From positions 1,550,001-1,614,000 of the forward strand of contig JAZGTN010000022.1 in the NCBI GenBank assembly GCA_037783415.1: DNA of 64,000 nt. The letters run 5' to 3'. Below, one piece after another: positions 1 through 10,000 of this stretch (position 1 is its first letter; each line of letters starts with the position of its first letter). The notes under the pieces are model-generated. The model was not told where the DNA came from. It made no database searches and saw only the letters and a program-made list of their open reading frames with translations. A program made the position numbers and the translations under genes. Source of the stretch: Leptasterias polaris (Eukaryota; Echinodermata; Asteroidea; Forcipulatida; Asteriidae).

Positions 1-738
1 GGTCGAAATTGCATGTTTTGGCACGAATGGTCGAATGGCGTGCACATTTCCTCGTAACCCTCCGGCCTAAAGGCCGTTCGGGAAAGGAGGGTTACGATTA
101 TCGCAACTACCTTCCTCCATGCTCACACCATCGTATCAACCAATCTACCCCAATCTGAATGGGGAAGGCATTGCAATTACTTTTCTTTTATTTCTTTTTT
201 TCTGTTATTTTAAATTTAAAAGTTTAAAATTTAAAATAACAATTCTTTTTTTTTGTAGCAGATAATGAGATTAGGCATTGGCGTCTTTGTTTAGGAGGTG
301 ACTGTGTGCTGCCAGCAGACTAGCATTGTACTTTTGTAGCAATTAGCAGTTAGCACACAGAACGGCCATGCAGGGATCCACAAGCCACGCCCACGTACAG
401 GCAAACTAAACGATTAAAAAGGGCAACTGAGTTGTCCGAAAACTGGCACAGAGAAATAAACGGACAACATTAAACTTAATTCGAGCATGATATATATCTA
501 TGAAGCTCACGTTGAACAAGCTACGCTTTATCAAGTTTTTGTAATACTTACAGATTCCAAAAGATGAACCAAATGTTCTTTGGAGAGTTGTTTCAACACG
601 GAAAAATCCGGCGATTTTATGGTGGTCGCCATCTTAGAGATGCTTATCGAGCCAAGTGAGGGCGCTGTTTACCCGATTCTGTTGGGAACTGGATTATTTT
701 ACAACCCAATCAAAGAAGAAGGGCTGGGATGGGGGTGT

Positions 739-1029
739 AGTCTTGGTTCCAAGACCATGGTGTTTGCTCGGTACACACAGAATCAGTACCAACGTTCGTC
801 GGGTATACACTGTGCACGTTTGTAATGAATAAACGTAGTGGGCGCTTTGTATTTTTGTTCCCTGGATCCCACCATCTGGTGAGATCCAGATGTCGGTGAG
901 CCGAAAAATACCACTAGTCACAGCGCCCTGTATGTTTATTCATTACAAACGTGCACAGTGTATACCCGACGAACGTTGGTACTGATTCTGTGTGTACCGA
1001 GCAAACACCATGGTCTTGGATCCAAGACT
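739..1029. repeat. Long inverted repeat (hairpin element)
   Basis: Two arms of about 105 bp (739-845 and 922-1029) are near-perfect reverse complements around a 76-bp loop. The loop holds a smaller hairpin near 862-890. No protein is supported; short open frames over the arms read the same sequence on both strands. It looks like a small non-autonomous foldback/MITE element downstream of the methyltransferase gene. Confidence 0.75.
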
Positions 1030-1039
1030 AATGGGGGTG

Positions 1040-1180
1040 TGGCAGGAGATTCTGTCCCCCGGAGATTCTGTCCCCCAATAATTATGGAGAACTGTGTACA
1101 AACTGCTTTTGATAGCGCCCTCTTTTGAATCCTCCTCCTCCAGCCCATGTTAGTTTCCCATGTGGGGGACAGAATTTTTT
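1040..1180 (-). repeat. MITE-like element with GGGGACAGAAT ends
   Basis: The segment carries inverted copies of a motif around GGGGGACAGAAT at its ends. It matches 18845-18985 in reverse orientation, including the words CCCATGTTAGTTTCCCAT and GAGATTCT. Two dispersed copies mark it as a repeat family. Confidence 0.5.
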
Positions 1181-1203
1181 TTTTTTATAATTCAAAATAC
1201 CAA

Positions 1204-1209
1204 TTTATT
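1204..1209 (-). terminator. Possible polyadenylation signal of the methyltransferase gene
   Basis: An AATAAA on the minus strand lies about 300 nt past the methyltransferase stop codon. That is a plausible 3'UTR length, but no transcript evidence is available. Confidence 0.3.
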
Positions 1210-1511
1210 TTTAAAGATATTAAGTCGTTGAACTATTGCGTTTTTAGCCGTTACCCACTTTTTGTTGACATTTCTTCCAACTTGAACGATTCACAACACA
1301 GTATTAATCAAGACATACAATTTGGTTTAATACTTTTATATCACCTCGGAGTTCTTATAGGTCCTCTCTGCATGTTCAACAGTTTGGTTTGTTCAATTCA
1401 TTAAGTAAAGCCTTCAAAATGGTACGAAGAAACCTCAAAAGGCTCAATTCTCACTCTCTGTCAAAGAATACAGGATTGACTAAATTAATGTCCGACTACA
1501 GCCCCCTTGAG

Positions 1512-4453
1512 CTAAGCCCAAGGTTTCACGCACATCAGGTGCACCCCGTCGTTACATGCTTCAGCAACAGATACTACGTGGAAGTTAGCCTGTTCCAGCG
1601 ACTTTTGCGCCTCCTCCCTGCCCCACAATCCACCCAAGCCTGCCCCGTCTCCCGGAAAGAGTGAAATAGGCAAACAGGTCATCAGACTGTACGAATACGC
1701 GAGGACGATGGACTTTCTATCTTGTCTCTTAAGATTATCTCCCAGATTTGAATACGCATTGATCTCAATCACCGAGAGGGTTCCTCCGGGCTTGAGCACT
1801 CGATGCATCTCTCGGAGAGCCTTGGTAGGGTACGAGAGATCGTGGAGGACGAAATGCATGAACAGGTAGTCGAACTTGTCCGTCCAGTCGGGCGGCATGA
1901 GTGAGATATCGGCATTGAGGAACTCGACATTGGAGAGACCAATCTCGGCTGCTGTGTCTCGAGCTTTGTCGAGGGCTGGTTGAGATATATCCAGGCCGTA
2001 AAACCTGCTCTTGGGAAAGTGTCTAGCCATTGTAATGTTGGCTGTACCTTCCCCGCACCCGAGATCTAGAACTTGAATTCCAGTCTCTAAAATTAAAGGT
2101 AGGTTAAACAAAAAATCAGTATATGGATGATTGTAAGAAAAAAACCATGTGTAAAATCTCTCTGAAAAGTCAGTTTGGTCTCGACGTTTCGGACAGTATA
2201 CTCTTCTCGTCTTCAGGAGAGAAACGTTGATTTTCACATGCAGTTCAACTATTTTGATTAGGCCTACTTACCAAGACAGCGATGTAGTTCAGGCATAGAG
2301 GGGAGGAATTCTTGAACCAGCTGATCCTGGCAGAAACGTCCTTGCGTCAGATAAATTAGGTCGTCCAGTTTGTGATACTTTTCAAATGGAACACCTTCAT
2401 AAAGGAAACGAAAACACACATAAAGGCAAAGTATACCATTGGTTTTTGGAACCGTTGACGGTTTAAATCCTATGTAATGTAGATACAATAAAACTAACCT
2501 GTGAAAATTTCATTTCAAAAGGTGGTAGCTTTTTCATTACTGTCAAATATATCTGGAGAGGTTTTGTCTACGCAGGAAGAACACCCCGTCATTGGGATAT
2601 ATAATCTGAGAAACGTTTCTGACAGAGAACGTTTTTCAGATTCAAATTATTTGGGATAAAAACTGATATATTGATCCATAAATCAATTCGAAGTAAAATG
2701 TTTCTCAAAATAATGCATTTACGCTATCAAAAGCTGCTGTACATCTTACTAAGTAAGTTTTTATAACCATTGATTTTAAGAGTATTACGTTCCCTTTTTA
2801 TGGGCAGGTAGGCAAAATCTGCTTGGAGTAATATTTGTCATTGCAGATTGCTTACCGAGATTTCTGCGCTTACAGCCTACATAATTATCCGTTGAGGTGA
2901 ACAAAGAATGCAGCCCTGTGATGATCAGCATCAGTGCAGCGCCACGAAGAGGAAGCTCTGATGCTCAGTACATCTTACATACTCACAACGATCCACAAAC
3001 AAAAAGTGTTTAGTTCTCGAGCGCTATACGCTTGTAGACACGGAAGTGTATTTAGGACATGGTCACAAAAAACAAACAAAAAACTTTCCGCCTGGGCGGA
3101 TTACTAATTCTCCCGGGCGGATTACCTCATTACCTGCCTGGCAGCAACAGAGCAACACATGCAGTAATCCGCCGGAGCGGAATAGCGATCCAACTTTTTT
3201 TTTGTAATTAACATGTCTTTAAGACACTTCCGTATTGTGGGGTGTCATGGTCGAGTGGTTTAGAGCATCGGATTCAAGTTCTGGTGGTTTAGTCATCAGG
3301 GTGTGGGTTCGAGTCCCGGTCATGACGCTTGTGTCCTTGAGCAAGACACTTTGCTAAAATTGCTTCTCTTCACCCAGGGGTATAAATGGGTACCTGCAAG
3401 GGTAGAGGTTGATATTGTGTTTGAAATAGCCTTCGGAGCGCCACGGCAGCCCAGGGCTGTATACTCCCCAGGGAGCTGAGAAAGATTAAAGGAATGTTAT
3501 TGGCCGAATGACCAGGGCACTAATGTAAAGCGCATTGATACGTTATTGTAAAATGCGCTATATAAGAACTAGTTATTATTATTATGATACGCAGACTATA
3601 ACGAAAACCCCTTTTTCACCTGCTGGCCCATTCTTTCTGAAGCAGTCTGCAACATTGAAGAATCCTCCGTAAAGAACGGGTAACGTCATCACAAGACCTT
3701 TTAACTCCGTGATGTTTGATCGGTGGGATGGAAGCCAGAACTTTCCTTCTTTGGGGTCAAAGTTCACGATGTTTGCAGCGGCCATGCATCCCAACCACTC
3801 CCTTACATACCTATCAATATAAAATTTTGAGAAATATGTTGATTTTATTTAAATTAAGGGAAGGTAGGCCTAAATTTAATGGCAATACAAACTTAGTTGG
3901 TTACAAGAGTGCAACAGCTTTCGATAATAAAGACAATTTTGAGAATCATGCAAATCAGTCTTATTGGGAAGGGTTGAACAATCATCCCTGAAATGCTAGC
4001 CCCACACATTTCCCGCCGACCATGATTCTGAGAGTCAGTTTTGGTCGAATGTTATATTAACACCAGGATAGTCGATCATACTATTTCGTTTATGTAAAGA
4101 ACACCCCCCCCAAAAAAAACCCCAAAAAAAACATACACAAATATAATATATATATATGATTTTGGGTTGAACAAGGAAAAATTGACTAGAGCGGGATTTG
4201 AACCAACGACCTCCAGATTGACGTTCCGGCGCTCTACCAACTGAGCTATCTAGCCCTATGTTGGCGGTTTTCCTATTTTGTCAATATCCTTGTTCGGTGG
4301 GTGCCAGTCAGAAGCCATTCAACCGTAAACTGCCGTGTAGCCAAGGATCACACACACCCGAGTTTAAGATACAACCTGGGAAACGGCAGCCAGGGGATCA
4401 CAATATAATTATATAGATTAATCGAATGAAAATAAGTTAAGACCCCAAAAGTA

Positions 4454-4484
<31 letters not shown>

Positions 4485-4805
4485 GTAAATAAATAAACAA
4501 AATAAATACATGAATAAATTAATTAATTAATAAAAAGGTAAATAAATACAATTTAATTAATTCGAATCGAAGTTAGTCGCATCATTAATAGGTCCTACCT
4601 ATTTTTACCTTTCTTTCATGTTACCTAAGCCCGCAATCTCCTGGCTGGTTTTCTTGTTCTCTCCCATGGAGATCATCACATCAAACAGTCCCGTCTCCAT
4701 ACCCATGGCTATCCCGATACCCGCTATACCACCTACAAGCTGCTCGGTGACCCGACTTGTAAACTCAGCTGCGGCTTCATTTTCCTTTAAAACGGAGGAC
4801 TCCAT
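1512..4805 (-). CDS. SAM-dependent methyltransferase, Rv2258c-like (4 coding exons, 361 aa)
   Basis: Coding exons on the minus strand are 4609-4805 (ATG at 4805), 3620-3810, 2272-2394 and 1512-2086. All junctions are GT-AG and phases agree (2, 1, 1). The N-terminal half (residues 1-170) resembles the winged-helix dimerisation part of Rv2258c-type methyltransferases, including KERYVREWLGCM and DPKEGKFWLPSHR. The C-terminal half is a class I Rossmann methyltransferase: motif I VLDLGCGEG (about residues 176-184), GLDIS for the acidic ribose-binding residue, FVLHDL, and LKPGG. The substrate is unknown; family members are usually only 'uncharacterized methyltransferase Rv2258c-like'. The product should be cytosolic, as no signal peptide or membrane segment is visible. 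Close resemblance to bacterial proteins suggests an old transfer or a family spread unevenly in animals, but the introns show it is a resident eukaryotic gene. A MITE begins shortly upstream of the third exon. Confidence 0.85.
2420..2790 (-). repeat. Dispersed repeat, 'AAAAACTTACTTGG' family
   Basis: This stretch of methyltransferase intron 2 is the reverse complement of 57237-57645. Shared words include TCTGAGAAACG, TTTTGAAGTGAAATTTTCACAGG and AAAAACTTACTTGGTAA. A third, diverged copy lies at 48380-48730, and fragments lie near 3880 and 8590. Confidence 0.6.
3238..3592 (+). mobile_element. tRNA-derived SINE, full-length-looking
   Basis: The head carries pol III box A-like TGGTCGAGTGGTTTAGAG and box B-like GGGTTCGAGTCCCGG. 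The body has the conserved GTCCTTGAGCAAGACACTT word, and the tail runs through AAAATGCGCTATATAAGAAC into an ATT repeat. A reverse copy lies at 42181-42552. It sits in intron 2 of the methyltransferase gene... more precisely, between that gene's second and third exons. Confidence 0.8.
4156..4343 (-). mobile_element. tRNA-derived SINE, second family
   Basis: On the minus strand, 4182-4254 folds as a near-complete tRNA (GGCTAGA acceptor, GAGC D-arm end, GTTGGTTCAAATCCCGC T-arm; anticodon position reads GTC). It is embedded in a longer unit shared with 43680-43857, whose anticodon position reads GTT. The T33 position is C and the shared flanks go well beyond a tRNA, so I call it a SINE. Confidence 0.65.
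4451..4550. repeat. AAAT microsatellite
   Basis: Simple AAAT/AATA repeats with a few interruptions, in the first intron of the methyltransferase gene. Confidence 0.9.
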
Positions 4806-5375
4806 TCTTGGTGTGTGTGTGTGTGTTTTTTTTTTTAAAGCAAGATTGTTCAATGGCACGCCCATGAAATTACTACATAGTTTGGCGTTTACATTTTAAT
4901 ATTTTAACTGCAGACTATCTAGTTAATTTTCTGTAAACCTCCCCACGAATGCTTACCAGGTGTTTGCCATAAAAGACAATTGTCGGGAATTGGACAATAG
5001 AGTTATTATAAATAACGGCAAATCAATACAAATTTTAGACAGCACAATAACATTAGTGTGTGCACGGTTAGCAAATGTGTGTCAGGGAATGCCATTCGAT
5101 CGATGCAACATTGTATCGTTAATCTAAACAGGTAATTAAATTAGCCGGTGTTGCATTTAGTACACAGCTGCAAGACTGCCCCCCCCCTCCCGAAAGCTGC
5201 CCGAAAGCGAACAAGATTATGTAGTTTTATTTTACTTGATGATATGGCAGAGATTTTTGAGATCCGTTCCCTTCATACAACCCGGCAAGCAATCTCCTGA
5301 AGACGAGCAGAGTATACTGTTCGAAACGTCAAGCCCACGACGCTTAAACAGCCTCCTCAGAATCAGACTGTGCAA

Positions 5376-5840
5376 GTATAGACCTTATGCACATGACGTC
5401 ATTTGAGTAGGGCGCCCTCGCCTAGAGGTCAAAAGGAAGATGTTCATTGGCTAATTCTGTGCGCCGCGCGTACAAAGCTGTGCGTTTCCATTGTTTCATC
5501 ATCAGTTTACCTCTAAGATGGCGGCTTGGTGACGTCAATGCATAAGGTCTATTGCGCCTATTCAAACAGTGGGACCCGAGGCGAGTGCGCGATATTGTGT
5601 CCTTCACGCGTTAAAGCAATGTATATGTATGGGACCACAGTGGTCCAAAACTGTTCGAATAATGCGCGAGACTTGCAAAGACCTTATGCATTGACGTCAC
5701 CAAGCCGCCATCTTAGAGGTAAACTGATGATGAAACAATGGAAACGCGCTGATTTGTACGCGCGGCGCACAGGAACATCTTCCTTTTGACCTCTAGGCGA
5801 GCGCCCTACTCGAATGACGTCATGTGCATAAGGTCATCAA
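5376..5840. repeat. Pair of inverted MITE copies, AGACCTTATGCA ends
   Basis: Copies at 5376-5552 and 5672-5838 are reverse complements of each other. Each has terminal AGACCTTATGCA followed by a TGACGTCA palindrome. The internal words GCCGCCATCTTAGAGG and GATGATGAAACAATGG match closely. Short open frames here are repeat-derived. Confidence 0.75.
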
Positions 5841-6514
5841 TATCTTTATACGGGAGTGTCAGTTGGAAGCAATTCAACCCGTAACTGGTGTTCATGTCAG
5901 GTATCACATCCGGATTGCAAAACAACCGTGGACGAGAGGGATTACCCCAAGGAGTTTTTATTTCAAATATCAAAAATAAATATCATCAATATCACATGTT
6001 AATACACCCCGAGGTATTTATTAATATTCAAAAAGTCCTGTATTAAAATCATACAGTGAAATTTACATAATATCACCGGCATTTCATAAATCCACACGCC
6101 TTCAGTTCGTCCAATTACTGTGCTTAAATAACTGCCAATCGATGCATTATGTCCCGTCACTTGTAATGAGGCCAATCACTGTCAGTTGTTATTACTAAAT
6201 AGTAGAAGGTGATTTAATATGATGTATGAGCAGACAGCATATCGCCATTATAGTTAAAATTTTAGAGAAAAGAGCGGGACATTTTGCAAATTTGTCCATA
6301 CAATAAACATGTATTATCTTGTTAAAATTGTTTCTGCTGTGCTCAAGCAATATTTTTATTGCATGGATTTGTCGCCCCCCACTCCTCCGCCTTATAAAAC
6401 TTGAAGTTAAAACGAAAATTTGAAATAAAAGGAAGAACAAAACAATGTTGCACAAGCAGAAGTGTATTTTCTTTCATGCTGCACCGTGAAAGGTTTACCT
6501 ACCCAACACTCTAA

Positions 6515-6960
6515 CCGACACCAGAGCTGTGTATTGAGAGAGGTTGCGGCATGGAGGAACCATTTTCTATGGTCACGTGGTTGCTGGACGCCATTTCGGT
6601 TCAAATACAGCACAGCCCAACGTGCAGTCTAGTCTGGCACCCTGTGTGCGCACATGCAGTTTGCTTTGTGACCGAAAATGGCTTCTAATCGAAAGTTGTC
6701 CCAACTTTCTCAATGCACAGCTTTGACAAGCACTAGAGATGTGTGTTGGGAGAGTTGCGATAAGTAGACGGACCGATTTTCTTCGGTCACGTGGTTGCTG
6801 GACGCCATCTTTGGTCCAAAAGCAGCACAACCCAATTGGCAGACTACTAGTCTGGCACATTGTATTCACCAATGGGTGTGGGTGTGTGTTTTTTGGTGTG
6901 TTTTTTTTACACAGAAATGGCAACTCTCTCAATACAAATGCTCTGACCAACACTGAAATC
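6515..6960. repeat. Two tandem copies of a MITE-like repeat
   Basis: Units at about 6515-6725 and 6730-6960 share GGTCACGTGGTTGCTGGACG, a CAGCACA(A/G)CCCAA word and GTCTGGCAC. A third copy lies in reverse at 9835-10025. Open frames across them are not conserved genes. Confidence 0.6.
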
Positions 6961-7035
6961 TGCTGCCACCTAGAGGCCGAAAAGACTTAATAAGTGATTG
7001 AGTAAAGACGTTTCCCTTTCTGCGGAACCTTTCTC

Positions 7036-10000
7036 TTATATCCGAGAAAGAAATTTGGTTAAAATCAGTTGAACGACGGGCATTATCTCTCGAATTACAG
7101 CATCGTCTTCATGCTCCTGAACCTCGTCATCGTAATCCATTCTGCTTCGATTAATCACCAGAGAAAGGCCGAGGGTTTTTATCCCAGCTTGCTTTGCAAC
7201 GATAGTCATTGGACATGTGTCCATCCCTATCAGAGATAACATTTATAATTATTATATTACTTTTCAATTGAAATTTTAAATTAAAAACAGAGACGGAAAG
7301 GTACAGCAAAAGTATTCATGCGTCTGAGTGGGTTCCTTGGAATATTGAAAGGCAATAGAGACTAATTGAACAGCAATAACAGGACTCCACAAACCGGATC
7401 CGTAAGGTTGTCTGGCATGGTATTATTACTAATTAGAAGATTGGGGACAGTAGAACAAAGTAACACAAAAGGGACGATGCTGTCTTCACTTTTGAATTCT
7501 TTGTTTCCTCACCCTTTTTCATGCGCTTGGTCTATGGAGATTGTTAAGTAAGATGGACAAAGGAAAGTCCTCACTGGGGGTCAGGTTGGTTCAGTGGTTT
7601 CTTCCCCCTCATTGTTTGCGATTTGTTATTGTTGCTATAATATTGATATCTGCAGACCCTCAAAAGAGAAAATAATTTTTTAAATGGGATTGGTGGAGCC
7701 AGGATAATGATAACTGTATGAGCTCAAATTTGTGTTTCGAAGCTTACCAACAACATCACAAGAGGCGTTCAACAGCAGATTCAGCTCAGCTGGAGTGGCC
7801 GATGACGGCCCGGACACCATGGCATAAGTTCCCTCCCGCACGTGATCCAAGTCTGAGTACAACTCTCCAGCGATGTCGTGGGCGATTTTCCTGAAGCCGT
7901 TGTCGTACAGGTTGGTGACGTTTACGAACCGCTCGCCAAATCTATACACCAAGAAACAGTGTAGGTTGTTAATGACCTATTAGTGACTTACTTGACTAAC
8001 ATCCCCGTACAAAAATGTAGAGACCAATTTTTCTCAGAATGATGTCATCAGATGTTTTGGATGTTGGCAAATAAATTTGCATTGGAAGGGTATCGAATAC
8101 AATGGCAAGTTACACCATTTTAACGTGAGGTTAGATACCCCTTTTCCCCACTCACGCGAGGACCCTCTCTAATTATTGGAAAATGAGTGCATCACAAAAT
8201 TGAAACGGTCATTTTCCTTCCTCTTTTAATTAAGAATGCTACTTTTACCTGTCCATATTGGGTCCATTCAGGGGATTGTGTCCCGCTAGTCCAGGTAAGA
8301 ACAGGTGATCCTTGAGGAGAACTATGTCCCCAAGGTTGTAACTCTTATTCAAGCTGCTAGAGTAGTTCGTTATGACCAGTGTTTCTATGCCAAGTACCAT
8401 CATAACCCGGAACGGTGCTACTACCTGTAAAAAAGAAACACCATAACCCCACCTTATACACAGTGATGAGCTGATGATGTCACTGTGTGACGTCAAATAC
8501 TGAACAACATTTTTAGCAAATTCAAACATTATATTTTTAATTGTATAAAGGTACTGGGTCATAGATAGTAAGATACTCCGAAAATTAATGGCCATAAAAA
8601 CTTACTTGGAAATGCAATTATTAACTATTTTGAGGAAGGATTTCCTTCGAAGTAACATGGTTTGGATAGTTTTTATTTTAGATTAATCTCTGTCCAGTCC
8701 AGAGATCAACGGTACTAAAAGTGTTCTAACTTATAAACCAATAAACCCGCACACAGAGTGAGAACCAAAATTCACTTTGTTAAAAATTGTCTTTTGACAA
8801 TCCGTGCACCAAATGTATTGCTTTTCGTCGTATACCGCTGACAATGTTTGCTCTCAAAGCGTAGGGGCCCTACCACCTTTTCTTGATAGAGTGAAGCATT
8901 GGACATAAGTTATTTACCTGCCATACCGGGTAACCTCCGTAGAGATGGAGGTGTTCTTCGGCACAGATGACCACCTTCCCACCGAGTTTCCCAACAACAA
9001 ACCCATCACCCTCTTCTCCCTCTAATGTGTGAAAATAGAGATAGCATTTTAGTGGTTCCTACTCCAAAAAGTATCCATTTGAAGAATCTTTGCTCTCCAC
9101 TGAAAACAATTGTGGTTTTTTAAAACATGAACTGATATTAATTATATCAATTTTACGTTTTATGTGTCTGAACGAAAGGTGAAATCAATTAAACAAAGAA
9201 CTTAAAGTTGCATGGCTGTTATTTTTTTCTTCGACAAAACCATAAAATAATGGTAGCCTAAGCACAACTTTAAGAAATAAATCATTATGGGGGAGCAATA
9301 ATCAATTGTTTTAAGCAAAACGTTTTCCATTGTTTTATGGACACCACGGGCCCACGTGTCAGCCAATTCTCATTGACGTTGTTTTCACGCAACATGACCC
9401 CCCTCGGAGTACTGCACGTGGAATTAAATCTGATGTTTGTAAGAATTCCCTTTTAAACATTCTGCCAATCCAAGGTATAGCTTCAAAAGTCTCCCACTGA
9501 CCCTCCACAGGACGCGAAACGCACTGCGGGTCTAAATAAAGTTGATCCCCATCAATGGCGATCAATGGCGTCTACCAAAGCCGTACATATAGGCCGTTTA
9601 CGAAACGGAGGCTCAGGCTTAGGCTTAGGCTTAGGCTTCAGAAACGTCGGCCATATTGAAGCCTTTGCGAATCCACCCCTTACCGAGGCTTCGTAAGGCT
9701 TCGTCAGGCTCCGCTTTGGGCCGAATTCCGAAGCCTCAAACAGAAAGCCCAAGCCGGAGCCTCTGATTCGTATGAGGCCGACGTTTCTGAAGCCTAAGCC
9801 TGAGCCTGAGCCTCCGTTTCGTAAACGGCCTGAGAGAGTTGCCACAACTTGCGATTAGAAGCCATTTTGTGTCAAAAAAAACCACCAAACGTATTGGCGA
9901 ATACAGTGTGCCAGACTAGTCTGCCCATCGGGTTGTGCTGCGTTTGGACCGAAAATGGCGATCAGCAACCACGTGACCGAAGAAAACTGGTCCCTCTCTC

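Noticed and set aside
4182..4254. Functional tRNA gene (minus strand)
   Set aside because: The cloverleaf is credible but it is embedded in a longer repeat shared with 43680-43857, with a differing anticodon and C at position 33; a SINE explains it better.
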